Source: Cyrtodaria siliqua | Taxonomy: Eukaryota; Mollusca; Bivalvia; Adapedonta; Hiatellidae | Direction: 5' to 3' | Assembly: GCA_037043455.1 (NCBI GenBank) | Contig: JAWPHD010008230.1 | Coordinates: forward strand, 53,755 to 117,754 | Length of the DNA stretch: 64,000 nucleotides | Program-made: the position numbers and the translations under genes | Notes under the pieces: generated by a model | Told to the model about the DNA's origin: nothing | Databases searched by the model: none | The model's input: only the letters and a program-made list of their open reading frames with translations | Shown here: one piece after another, positions 19,650 through 31,078 of the stretch | Numbering within the stretch: position 1 is the stretch's first letter | Layout of the letters: the number at the start of each line of letters is the position of its first letter

Positions 19650-20018
19650 TAAAATAAGTAAAGCTCAAAAAAAAGAACTAGTAGAGCAGGGAAGAAAGGA
19701 AGCAATGGCAACATTACAAAAAAGTCTAAAAAGTGTGTAATAAATTGTTTTAGTAATGTGTATGAGTACGATCCACCACCTTTGTATTCACCTAAGTTTT
19801 AATGTTTAACCTCTATTTTGTAATAAAATTTAAACATCCAATTTTAAAACATTTTCACAATTCAGTCTTAAAATCTTGGGTTATTTAGCGCCTGGGACAT
19901 GCTAAATAACCAGTTTAATTGACTTAATTTTCAGTAAACTGAAAATTTTTGTGTGGTGATTTTAGATTATTTGGGGTGATTTGGGTTTTGAGCCAGAAAC
20001 CCCAAAATACATATATAT
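19650..20018 (-). repeat. Right terminal inverted repeat of Polinton copy 1
   Basis: Inverted partner of 5260-5630, ending in ATACATATATAT. The stretch between the Cys-rich gene and this TIR (19537-19649) is A-rich and has no gene. Confidence 0.9.
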
Positions 20019-22671
20019 CCGTAGCATCAGACCAAACCGGATGACCGGTTACAGGTACACTGACATAGGAACGTTTCATTTATATGGGGGTCCAGTGAAA
20101 CCTCAAACATTGTTAAAAGTAACAAAATAAAGGTGAAGCACCAATTGTGGCGCGAAAGCCGGATTGCGAATTTAACATTTTAAGTGAAAAATCTGTGGGA
20201 AAAGTGGGGTAGTCCAGGTAAAGTACATGACATAGTTAGGGCTATTTTCATATAACATTAAATTTTGTTTATTTTCATATAACATTTGTAATGATGTTGA
20301 ACAAGTGTCAAGTTGTCTTAATTTCGGTTTGCCCATCTCATTAAAACCGTTTTTAGATTAAAGGTCGAAGCGCCCCAAAATATGCAACATAGGGTAAAAA
20401 TACCTCGGGAAGGAGGCTGTTCCTACCCCTGTCAGTGTGAGTAACATCTTGGGCCTAACCATCGTTTAGTCACTATAGACCTGGTGTTGTTCTAATTACT
20501 AGTAGTTATATTTTTTCGTAATGGACGATAATGTTACTGTGCAGTAAAAAAAAGATGCGATGACAGAGTGGTTAGCTTACTTGCCTCTGGATATAAAAGT
20601 CTGCGGTTCGACTCCCGGAGGCTCACGTCTCGAGAATTGAAAACGCACTCCCTTAGATCTAGAACTATTCGTGTAAGATAGTTAAAGTTACTGTGAAATT
20701 ATGTCATTCTCCCTGCTGATGTAAAGCCATTGGTCTCCTGTGCAGGGACAGACATATCCTATTCAGGTTAAAAATATCGCTGAACTTCTGTGGTTATCAT
20801 AAAAAACTCATCCACAACTCATCCACAGAAACGAAACTGTGATAATAATAAGTATGTGTATAATACGTCAATAGTATTGGAAGAAAGAAAGAAAGAAAGA
20901 AAAAAGAAACAAAGAAAGATGGATCGGTAATAAGCACCTTGCTCACTAATTGTTTACTAACAGACCATACGTCATAATGTGACGACATACGATGATGACG
21001 TAAATCAATGACGTCTTGTCATTGTATTATAATTTCCGTAACATTTCCGGAAATTGCCAGATTGTTCGGGTTTGACACGAATGAACACGGAATAACCTCG
21101 TTGATTTCCGTCAATGGCTTACAATAGTAGACGACCGAATACGGAAATCTGCGAAGAATTCCGATTGCATTTATGGTTTTACGGGAAAATAAACAAATGA
21201 TAGATAGTTTTAAACCAAATCATTTGTTTATCCTAATCGGTTAGCAAGACATGTATACATTTCTGCGACACGAAATCTACTTTTATTGAATTGTGAATTT
21301 GTGTTGACGAATTTTCGCCAATGAACAACGCGCAAGGTAACACTTTGGGCTATGCTTCCGGTTAATGGCCGTTTTGGCGACATAGGTAAAAATGCAATTT
21401 TATTGTCATTTTTGGATGGGTTCGAAAAGGTTTTTAATGTTTTTTTCACCTCATTCTGATTGGAAACCACCATTCCTAATGATTTCTACGAATGCTTATG
21501 TTGAAATAAACATTAATTTCGTAACGAAATATGCTACTTTACGGTTGAAGTCGCCCATAATCTGCCGTAAATGACCCAAGACTTTTCAAAACGATGGATG
21601 AGTATGTTTACTTTTCGCCTGCATGATACCATAGGAGCTCGCTTCGCGACGCGAGCTGTGCTCGCTAATACAATTAAGAAAAAGCCAGAGACATTTGGAA
21701 ATGCTGAATTAGAGCGCGCGAATCGAAAATTTCAAAATCGACAATTTTAAAAAGCGATTGACAAAAAAGAAAATTACAATGTGTATACAACATATTACAT
21801 TCTGGTGTATCTTATTCATACTTTTCCATTACCCAGATGTTTATATTTCACCTTATTGTCAGTAGGCCATACAATTTGTGTTACTCGGTTTTTATTAGGT
21901 TCAATTCGTAATTTTGCATTGGAGAGATGTTGAGACTTGAATTTGTGTTACTCGGTTTTTATCCTTAGGTTCTAAAGTAAAATAATAATATTTGACAAAG
22001 TAAAAAGAAGATAATTTTCAAGATTTTGATTTTAAAAGATACACATATTGAATCAATTTGCATGTATGAGCAAGAAATATGCAGTGTTTTAAAAAAATCA
22101 CACTGTAGATACCCCAATTTTAACAGTAAACTTGGTTGAACATCAAGGATGAAGACCGAGTTTATCATAAACAGAATGTATTGGTTATGTCTTATTTCTG
22201 GTCACCGATTGGTCAGTTTTTTTGATGATGCTCTGTCAAAATTATGAATAGGTGAAGTAAAAATCTTTCTCAGAGTATAAAGATACCATTTTAGAGTATA
22301 AAGATACCATTTTTTAAGATTAAATTTTGAAACGGATACATATGTCATATTAATATTCATGCACATGTACATGCAGGATTTTAAAAGAATCACACATAAA
22401 TACTTTTAAGTTTTACAGTAAAATTGGTTAAACTAGATGAACGAGGCTATCACCTACCAAAAAAAGTCAGTCTACATAGATGATGCTTTAGCAAAATTAT
22501 GAATAAGTCGTTTTATCGGAAAGAATTTATTAAGCTTATTACTTGGATACACATTTAATCTGTCAGGATTTTGTTATTTTATTTACAGGGTTATATAATG
22601 TCCGGTCATATTTGGTCGATCATGCATAATACAGATTAACATGTATTATCTTATTTTCTATACGTGTATAC
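20019..22671. other. AT-rich non-coding host sequence
   Basis: No supported gene in 2.6 kb. It holds a tRNA-like SINE head (20553-20630), a GAAA microsatellite (about 20880-20915), near-consensus CRE-like TGACGT sites near 21000, a direct repeat of about 25 bp containing GTGTTACTCGGTTTTTA (21877 and 21945), and a 21 bp tandem pair near 22272-22315. Short open frames show no coding features. Confidence 0.55.
20553..20630 (+). repeat. tRNA-derived SINE head
   Basis: Pol III A-box-like GAGTGGTTAGCT and B box GGTTCGACTCCC lie at tRNA spacing, but the acceptor stem is imperfect. It is probably a SINE relic. Confidence 0.5.
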
Positions 22672-23089
22672 ATATAAAAAATGAATATGCTGGACATTCA
22701 TAGTCTCTTGTAATTTAATTGTTGAATCCTGGCATTTGTGCATTTTAAATGTGAAAAACCACAAACCTAATGTCGTTATTCATAGATTAGTATGTACAAT
22801 GAGTTATCCATTATTTTTTATGCCTATGTGTTTTAATGACGAGATTTAAAGAAATACTTCAACTGCAATATACAAGTGACCGAAAATGTAACACAGTGGC
22901 CGAAAATGTAACACTACCACATTAAAAAGGGTCAACTTTAAAAAGCAAGTGAAATATCAATTTCCTGTTTATCATATACAGAACTCGAATTATAAGACGC
23001 CGCGGGCGATTTGGACTAATGGTGTACACACCAATTAGTTGCCATCAGCTGACCACACACAGTCGCGTATTGGGTACATGTGTTGGTAT

Positions 23090-23615
23090 TTGTGTTAAAC
23101 GGAATGTAGCGACACAACCAAACAGCTCTTTTATTGAGAGTTCTGAAAAACTTTCAAAAAGATTAAAGAATTATCAAAATCGGATGATAAACAAAAAAGA
23201 TATGACCATTTGAAGGTTGTTCTAAAATGGATATGGGAGCCGCCATTTTGAAACTATGACATCATAGTTCCATATGACCATGTATGGAATATTTATAAAT
23301 ATCATTTAAAGCAAAGTAAATCACTGCAAATGAATGCATACACCTTAACTGTCATAAAAAGCATTATTGCCATTAGTTATACATATTCTTCACACAGTTA
23401 CTTTAATTTTTCCCCTATAAATGAGTCAAATTGTCATATTTATCAATATTCCATATATGGTCATTTAGAACTGTGATGTCATAGCTCTAAAAATGGCGGC
23501 TTCCATATCCGTTTCAACAAAACCTTTAAACGATCATATCTTCTTTGTCAAGTTTTTCAGAACTCCCAATAATAAAGATTGTTAGGCTGTGTCGCTATAT
23601 TCCCTTTAATAATTG
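23090..23615. mobile_element. MITE-like inverted repeat inside duplication unit 1
   Basis: The arm starting at TAAACGGAATGTAGCGACAC (about 23094) has an inverted counterpart ending near 23612; each arm is about 200 bp and diverged. Shared blocks include GAGTTCTG / CAGAACTC and AGCCGCCATTTT. There is no coding capacity. A second copy is at 25641-26166. Confidence 0.6.
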
Positions 23616-24075
23616 GGTACTAATAAAATGTTTGATTTTTTTTTTAAAAAGCCGGCAATTTTAACAAAAAAGCCGGTATGCCGGTAATCTAATCAAAAAG
23701 CCGGTAATTACCGATGCAAAGCCTGAGAAATGGCAGGCCTGATGTGTCTCTACACTAATAGCAGAATAACTCCTCCCTCTTTTAACTGGGCGAAGCACTA
23801 CTGATCTGCCTACACCGTCAGCAATGATCCACTCTTACCATTGTCTCATTCTATCATACATAAAGTGACAGTGCAACGCAAGACTTCATTCAAACTCATT
23901 AGTCCGTGAACTGTAACAGAGAATAACACAATACCCCCTATAAAAAAGGTTATGAGTTTAGAGAAAAGTCATAATTTTCAGTCAATGACATCTTGAGACT
24001 GCAATAGCTTAAAACTTACTATACGAACACATTCAAACATCTCAGAAATGAGTACCGTGATTACACTGACCTATA

Positions 24076-24215
24076 GTAAAGAACTTATTTGGGATGACAT
24101 ATTGAACATTGACAATCCTTTCTTTTCTACTATTGTTAATAATATCTCTCCTAAGGAACTTCAAGTCAACAAAGCTAACATTTCTGATACTGTCGTTTTT
24201 TTTCTTGATGTATAT
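24076..24215 (+). pseudogene. PLE reverse transcriptase fragment (YLDD region), frameshifted
   Basis: The frame around DILNIDNPFFSTIVNNISPKELQVNKANISD matches residues just after the catalytic YLDD of the PLE at 36582-37424. An extra G within the YLDD codons disrupts the frame. Only this short piece of the gene remains. The same fragment recurs at 26627-26766. Confidence 0.7.
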
Positions 24216-25640
24216 CTCTCTATTTTCTCCTTTCATATTTTGTATATATATCACAGTAGCGTTGCCTGTGCAGTGTGGCGGCGGTAATACGTCTCCCCTT
24301 GTTTGCAATCAGGACTGTTATTCATTTCCGATTTTTGGAGATCGCTGAGCCCGATATTTACAGATATCGGTAGTACATTCTTAAATACCTTTGTTTTCCT
24401 ACTTGAATTTCGACTACACCAGCCTTTAAGTTCTCAGTATTGTATGATATATTGCCTGCTTTTTAATTTAGTCTTTTGACTGTTACCTGTGATACGCAGG
24501 CTTCATAACCGCTGCTCCCAACTAAATTCCATTTTGTTTATTTCGCCCATTGTTTTCTCGTTTAAGGTAAAGCGTTTTGTTAGAACCTGGGACCATACGC
24601 CGCTGGCCATGGAATGGTGTGAAAATACCTCATTGAAGGTTCCATGTTCACCGTCATCTGGTTACAATCTTCGGGATGGCTGATATTTTTGTGCTATATT
24701 TTAAATATTGAGTTCTGCTCAACCCGGGGCTAGAGGGCCTGAACGGTAGCAAGTACTTTTCACTACCGTTCATGAACAGTCTCAATCAAACTCAATCTCT
24801 ACCCAGAGTACATTCGTTCCTCATTTGACTCTGTCAACGTCAAGGGAAGTAGGGCGAACGGTTAGGTCACGTGATTATTCAAAAAAGTTATGGCGATGTT
24901 ATAATAAATCCTTTTGCGTGATCTGCAAAGTTAAAATATAGACCTATATTAAATAATTTCAATTTTTATTTCTATGAGTTAATTGTTTTTAGTAATTTCC
25001 TGCTTCGAGCTTCGGTTTAAAATGTTTACATATGAGTTTCGATTGAGGAGACCTAAGTACGTATTATTTGTGTAGTAAAATAGTCCCGATTAAAACTAGA
25101 TTGTTTTCATGCATTATTTCAAATCTTGCAACATCTAATTTGCAGATATTCTGAAAATTATATTTACACAAGAAATAAATTAGTTTCAGGCAAACATATT
25201 CCAGTTAACAGGTTTTACCAAAATATAAAAAATGAATATGCTGGACATTCATAGTCTCTTGTAATTTAATTGTTGAATCCTGGCATTTGTGCATTTTAAA
25301 TGTGAAAAACCACAAACCTAATGTCGTTATTCATAGATTAGTATGTACAATGAGTTATCCATTATTTTTTATGCCTATGTGTTTTAATGACGAGATTTAA
25401 AGAAATACTTCAACTGCAATATACAAGTGACCGAAAATGTAACACAGTGGCCGAAAATGTAACACTACCACATTAAAAAGGGTCAACTTTAAAAAGCAAG
25501 TGAAATATCAATTTCCTGTTTATCATATACAGAACTCGAATTATAAGACGCCGCGGGCGATTTGGACTAATGGTGTACACACCAATTAGTTGCCATCAGC
25601 TGACCACACACAGTCGCGTATTGGGTACATGTGTTGGTAT

Positions 25641-26166
25641 TTGTGTTAAACGGAATGTAGCGACACAACCAAACAGCTCTTTTATTGAGAGTTCTGAAAA
25701 ACTTTCAAAAAGATTAAAGAATTATCAAAATCGGATGATAAACAAAAAAGATATGACCATTTGAAGGTTGTTCTAAAATGGATATGGGAGCCGCCATTTT
25801 GAAACTATGACATCATAGTTCCATATGACCATGTATGGAATATTTATAAATATCATTTAAAGCAAAGTAAATCACTGCAAATGAATGCATACACCTTAAC
25901 TGTCATAAAAAGCATTATTGCCATTAGTTATACATATTCTTCACACAGTTACTTTAATTTTTCCCCTATAAATGAGTCAAATTGTCATATTTATCAATAT
26001 TCCATATATGGTCATTTAGAACTGTGATGTCATAGCTCTAAAAATGGCGGCTTCCATATCCGTTTCAACAAAACCTTTAAACGATCATATCTTCTTTGTC
26101 AAGTTTTTCAGAACTCCCAATAATAAAGATTGTTAGGCTGTGTCGCTATATTCCCTTTAATAATTG
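25641..26166. mobile_element. MITE-like inverted repeat inside duplication unit 2
   Basis: Exact counterpart of the inverted-repeat element at 23090-23615, shifted by 2551 bases. It was carried along by the duplication and is not an independent insertion. Confidence 0.6.
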
Positions 26167-26626
26167 GGTACTAATAAAATGTTTGATTTTTTTTTTAAAA
26201 AGCCGGCAATTTTAACAAAAAAGCCGGTATGCCGGTAATCTAATCAAAAAGCCGGTAATTACCGATGCAAAGCCTGAGAAATGGCAGGCCTGATGTGTCT
26301 CTACACTAATAGCAGAATAACTCCTCCCTCTTTTAACTGGGCGAAGCACTACTGATCTGCCTACACCGTCAGCAATGATCCACTCTTACCATTGTCTCAT
26401 TCTATCATACATAAAGTGACAGTGCAACGCAAGACTTCATTCAAACTCATTAGTCCGTGAACTGTAACAGAGAATAACACAATACCCCCTATAAAAAAGG
26501 TTATGAGTTTAGAGAAAAGTCATAATTTTCAGTCAATGACATCTTGAGACTGCAATAGCTTAAAACTTACTATACGAACACATTCAAACATCTCAGAAAT
26601 GAGTACCGTGATTACACTGACCTATA

Positions 26627-26766
26627 GTAAAGAACTTATTTGGGATGACATATTGAACATTGACAATCCTTTCTTTTCTACTATTGTTAATAATATCTCT
26701 CCTAAGGAACTTCAAGTCAACAAAGCTAACATTTCTGATACTGTCGTTTTTTTTCTTGATGTATAT
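26627..26766 (+). pseudogene. PLE reverse transcriptase fragment in unit 2
   Basis: Duplicate of the fragment at 24076-24215 with the same extra G in the catalytic motif, which shows the break preceded the duplication. Confidence 0.7.
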
Positions 26767-27805
26767 CTCTCTATTTTCTCCTTTCATATTTTGTATATAT
26801 ATCACAGTAGCGTTGCCTGTGCAGTGTGGCGGCGGTAATACGTCTCCCCTTGTTTGCAATCAGGACTGTTATTCATTTCCGATTTTTGGAGATCGCTGAG
26901 CCCGATATTTACAGATATCGGTAGTACATTCTTAAATACCTTTGTTTTCCTACTTGAATTTCGACTACACCAGCCTTTAAGTTCTCAGTATTGTATGATA
27001 TATTGCCTGCTTTTTAATTTAGTCTTTTGACTGTTACCTGTGATACGCAGGCTTCATAACCGCTGCTCCCAACTAAATTCCATTTTGTTTATTTCGCCCA
27101 TTGTTTTCTCGTTTAAGGTAAAGCGTTTTGTTAGAACCTGGGACCATACGCCGCTGGCCATGGAATGGTGTGAAAATACCTCATTTAAGGTTCCATGTTC
27201 ACCGTCATCTGGTTACAATCTTCGGGATGGCTGATATTTTTGTGCTATATTTTAAATATTGAGTTCTGCTCAACCCGGGGCTAGAGGGCCTGAACGGTAG
27301 CAAGTACTTTTCACTACCGTTCATGAACAGTCTCAATCAAACTCAATCTCTACCCAGAGTACATTCGTTCCTCATTTGACTCTGTCAACGTCAAGGGAAG
27401 TAGGGCGAACGGTTAGGTCACGTGATTATTCAAAAAAGTTATGGCGATGTTATAATAAATCCTTTTGCGTGATCTGCAAAGTTAAAATATAGACCTATAT
27501 TAAATAATTTCAATTTTTATTTCTATGAGTTAATTGTTTTTAGTAATTTCCTGCTTCGAGCTTCGGTTTAAAATGTTTACATATGAGTTTCGATTGAGGA
27601 GACCTAAGTACGTATTATTTGTGTAGTAAAATAGTCCCGATTAAAACTAGATTGTTTTCATGCATTATTTCAAATCTTGCAACATCTAATTTGCAGATAT
27701 TCTGAAAATTATATTTACACAAGAAATAAATTAGTTTCAGGCAAACATATTCCAGTTAACAGGTTTTACCAAAATCTTGTAATTTAGTAGTTAGCAGAGA
27801 TATAT

Positions 27806-27873
27806 GTGAGTGCAAGGAACGATAACTCTGCGTGGAGATGTGAGTGCAAGGAACGATAACTCTGCGTGGAGAT
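27806..27873 (+). repeat. Direct tandem repeat of about 33 bp
   Basis: Two adjacent units, GTGAGTGCAAGGAACGATAA followed by CTCTGCGTGGAGAT. A related motif occurs near 30530 on the other strand. The sequence that follows (27940-28045) resembles a PLE 3' UTR. Confidence 0.6.
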
Positions 27874-28046
27874 TGAATCAAACTGAGACTACAATATGTT
27901 TTTGTTCGTACAATGTTCGGCGATTTCCTTATAGGACGGTAGTGTTTGATGTTAATCTTGTCTTGTCCGTACCCTTAACGGTTTGTTCTCTTGGTGCTCT
28001 GGCTTCTGCAAAGTCATTGAGTACTTACTTTGTGGATTTCTAAGCT

Positions 28047-28240
28047 TTTTTTTTTATATACAAATTATGAAAAAGATAACTTAGAAAAAATACAATATGA
28101 AGCCGCGCGAATAGTTACTGGCCTGACTCGTTCTGTCTCTATACAAAAATTGTTAACTGAAATTGGTTGGGTCTCTCTGGCCCGATAGAAAACATATCCA
28201 AAAGTTGATATTGACCTTTAAGTTTAAAAATGACTCTTTA
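28047..28240 (+). pseudogene. LINE ORF2 C-terminal fragment, first part
   Basis: Translation gives NYEKDNLEKIQYEAARIVTG and TEIGWVSLA, a pattern typical of the region after the reverse transcriptase in CR1/Jockey-like LINEs. It breaks off with a stop and frameshift near 28187 and is separated from the second part by inserted PLE sequence. Confidence 0.6.
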
Positions 28241-28284
28241 GCAAGACGTATTACGTGGGAGCTATATGTGTATTACGTTCAAAC

Positions 28285-28768
28285 TTTTGCAACGCACTGC
28301 ATGCTTTGTGGTGGACCCATTTACATTTCGCCACTATGCTATCCTCTTTAATTGTGCGAAGACCGGACAGGCTGTGGACCCTATAATGATGTCTACCTAA
28401 AGTCCAAAAGGACGGTGACGTTTGGTGTTTGTCTGCAATATTGTCTTGTTGTGCCCTAAGTGGTTTATTCTCTTGTCTGCTCTGGCTTTCTGTTTAGATC
28501 ATGGCGGGGATTTCTTTATTTACACTGTCCTGTTTTAATGGGATGACAGTAGGGTAAGTGTGAGGTTTGGTGCACCCTAGAACCGGTTTAAAACCCCAGT
28601 GGCCTACTTTGCCACTGACCGTTCCAAGGCGGTAGCCCTATTGTCAACCCGTTTGTGTTTGTGATGTCGTTGGCATTTGTTATTGCTTTTGCCTTCTTGT
28701 TTGTCTGTTTGCGTGTTTGTTTCTGTGTTTTGTGGTTGACTGTCCTCATTAAATGCTACCTTCCCTGT
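28285..28768 (+). mobile_element. PLE 3' end fragment inserted in a LINE
   Basis: The segment matches, in inverse orientation, the PLE 3' region at 37778-38400, including the block around GCATGCTTTGTGGTGGACCC and a G/T-rich stretch near 28650-28745. It lies between two pieces of the same LINE tail, so it entered after that LINE. Confidence 0.6.
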
Positions 28769-29180
28769 CCGATCTTTTTGTATTTCTTAACAATTACTTT
28801 AAACCACCGATAGTACCCCAATACTACATATTGGGTGATAGATACCTTTCAGATTTACATGCGCGTTTGCGAAACAGTTGCATCAATTTAAACGCTGATC
28901 TCTTTCTTAATCATTTGCGGGATAATCCCAGTTGTATATTTGGTGATGGTTTTGAAGATGTTGAGTATTATTTGTTTAGATGTGTAACTTTCAGAAATGA
29001 AAGACGGCAATTATTTTTAGACACCTGTATTTTTCATCCTTTAAGTACTCACAAACATTTATACGGTATCGACCAACTAACGAACTAACGGACGATACAA
29101 ATCATATTCTATTTACTCAAGTTCAAAACTATATTAAAAACACTAAACGATTCCAAAATCCTTAACTTTGTATCATGCAA
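28753..29180 (+). pseudogene. LINE ORF2 C-terminal fragment, second part (zinc-motif region)
   Basis: The frame contains LHARLRNSCINLNADLFLNHLRDNPSC and EDVEYYLFRC...RNERR, the Cys/His C-terminal block of invertebrate LINEs. Only the extreme C-terminus is present, ending near 29085. About 70 bp of AT-rich tail follow. Confidence 0.7.
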
Positions 29181-29748
29181 TATAACGTTTTATTCTATAC
29201 CTAATTTATACATCCAATCGTAGACGCTCTTTCGAGTCATGTGACCGTACAATATATTTCCGTATCGGGACGCACGCGCGTACAAAATATCCCGTATTTT
29301 GTTCGTATTGTACGCTTCACAGGTTCCATGTTAAACCTATGATAAAGACCGAAACGCGTGAAAAGGTCCGAATAAAAATCAGAACCGACAGGCTTCTGTC
29401 ATTACCTAACCATAAATTGTTGTCAAGTAATGAAAACCTATCTATTGCACATATTTTTATTTAATTTTCCTTTATAACAAAAAAAAAACACAAAAAACTA
29501 GCATAATATATCATTGTTTGAAACTGACCTTCGGTAGTATTTAATCACTGTTGACAACGGAGAAATGGGCATTCTTTCAAGCAAATAAAGCTTGAGAGTA
29601 AGCCATGTCGAACACAATATATAAAATACATAGACCTACATGCAATTGTGCTTTCGATGTTCATAGCGACTTGCTTGAAAGCATGAAACAAACGAAAGTT
29701 ATATCCGAATTATAAATGATTGGTTAAAATAAAGGTATAGAATAAAAA

Positions 29749-29910
29749 GGTTACTTAACATGGTTCTGTACAATACGGGATATATTTGGACTCGTACACA
29801 GCTGGAAAAAATCATATTGGACTCGCCTAACGGCTCGTCCAATATGACTTTTCCAGCTGTGTACTCGTCCAAATATATCTCCGTATTGTACAGAACCATG
29901 TTAAATAACC
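29749..29910. repeat. Near-perfect 162 bp palindrome
   Basis: The arms 29749-29826 and 29833-29910 pair almost completely around a 6 bp loop, from GGTTACTTAACATGG at one end to CCATGTTAAATAACC at the other. The arm contains TGTACAATACGG and ACACAGCTGGAAAA. There are no genes. The stretch 29181-29748 beforehand is AT-rich with no supported feature. Confidence 0.85.
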
Positions 29911-29954
29911 TATAAGTATTTTGTCTATATCAACTGTCGCTATGTTTCTTTCAG

Positions 29955-30122
29955 CCTATCCTCCGAGGAGCACGTTAAAGAACCATAAGGAATCTATTCG
30001 ATAATAAGAGTAGGGCAGGTTTCCGGATTCCTATGTATCCTTCCCCTCTCTCTGGGGCGGCTCTAAATAACCTGTATTGTGTTGATGAGCCGTTAAACAA
30101 CATTCAATTGACAATTGACTGA
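29955..30122 (+). repeat. Interspersed repeat tail ending in CAATTGACAATTGACTGAA
   Basis: The block with CGAGGAGCACGTTAAAGAACC and GCCGTTAAACAACATTCAATTG resembles a widespread mollusc/arthropod element 3' tail. Only the tail is present, and the family was not determined. Confidence 0.4.
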
Positions 30123-31032
30123 ACGGGGATATTGTGGTGTTATTTCAGTGGAGATTGCATGGAGGTAGAATGGCACGGCAGAGTTTAATTTTTTGGATTT
30201 TTTTAATTATTTTTTTCTTCGTTTTTCCTTATCAAATTTATATTTAAATGTATTGTTACAATTTCAAACCGATAATCATGTACACTTTTTCAGCCACAAT
30301 GGAGAGAACTGTAACTAATGTTGTAATAACTTGTAGTTCACTCCATTTGCATATGTTTCTATGAATATTGTGATGTTGAATTGATGTATTGTAACATATC
30401 TGCAATAAAATATTATTAAACTAAACTTCTCCTACTGTTTAAACCTTCGCCTTTTTCCATTGGGATCATTGGTGTACATTTCTCTCAGATGAGATCAGGG
30501 TATGTAACGAAGCAGTGTCTTTACACAAATCTCTACCCAGAGTTGTCGTTCCTTGCATACACATATTATGTCAATGTAATGACCTCTGGGAGAGATTATG
30601 TTTCATGTGTTTACACGAAAGTGAAAGTGAAACTTCAAACGAAGCAAGAGGGCAACTACTAGTTTCGATCTGTGTTAATATCAAAGTGTATCTCGCGCCG
30701 TAAGTAGTAATATTATGTTTATTCGTTACAATATGTAAACAAAGTTGTTTCAGAATACTTTATATATAAGTACACTCAATTAAATTTTACAATTTGCCTT
30801 TTAAACAGAATTTATATTAGCGGGTTTTACATTACTGATCATTACTCCAGTGGAGTACACATTTATACGGATCGATACACAAGCAGTCATGACTATTTAA
30901 AATCTATTTATACACAATATTACCACGTATGACCGCCATTTTCATATTGTATGTTCAGTTATTTAGGGTAAGTATGCGTATGAGATCAGTTTTTTCATTC
31001 TACAGTTGTATGCGTGGTTTGTGTGTGTGTTT

Positions 31033-31038
31033 GTCTCT

Positions 31039-31075
<37 letters not shown>
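31033..31075 (+). repeat. (CT)n microsatellite
   Basis: About twenty CT units preceded by TG-rich sequence. Confidence 0.9.

Positions 31076-31078
<3 letters not shown>

Larger units (their letters stand above)
5260..20018. mobile_element. Polinton/Maverick-type endogenous virus, copy 1 (complete, decayed)
   Basis: This 14.76 kb element has inverted terminal repeats (5260-5630 and 19650-20018) and is flanked by TCCGTA at 5254-5259 and 20018-20023, a 5-6 bp target duplication that depends on how one terminal A/T is assigned. It encodes the hallmark Polinton set: protein-primed type B DNA polymerase, integrase, A32-like ATPase and double jelly-roll capsid protein, plus several conserved unknowns. 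Polintons are both transposons and probable integrated dsDNA viruses. Most long genes carry a stop or frameshift, so the copy is a fossil, but the ATPase and several small genes are still open. Confidence 0.92.
22672..25222 (+). repeat. Tandem duplication of 2551 bp, unit 1
   Basis: The segment is repeated head-to-tail at 25223-27773 with near-perfect identity. The only difference I noticed is G at 24635 against T at 27186. The junction lies in a short AAAAT/ATA microhomology. The unit carries a MITE-like inverted repeat and a frameshifted PLE reverse-transcriptase fragment, with no complete gene. Confidence 0.93.
25223..27773 (+). repeat. Tandem duplication of 2551 bp, unit 2
   Basis: Second unit, with the same internal content as unit 1 at a constant offset of 2551 bases. 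High identity indicates a recent duplication or an assembly artefact from two haplotypes. Confidence 0.93.

Noticed and set aside
24042..24348. Overlapping open frames in the duplicated unit as small genes
   Set aside because: They are built from a PLE RT fragment and low-complexity sequence and are identical in both units only because the whole unit was duplicated.
27810..28043. Open frame ending in LSVPLTVCSLGALASAKSLS as a gene
   Set aside because: The end matches the 3' UTR of the PLE family seen at 35988-36060 and its start is a 33 bp tandem repeat. It is chance coding in repeats.
30515..30703. Possible upstream exon of the Mab-21-like gene
   Set aside because: No splice signals in agreement and no similarity to the family. 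The segment shares motifs with nearby repeats.
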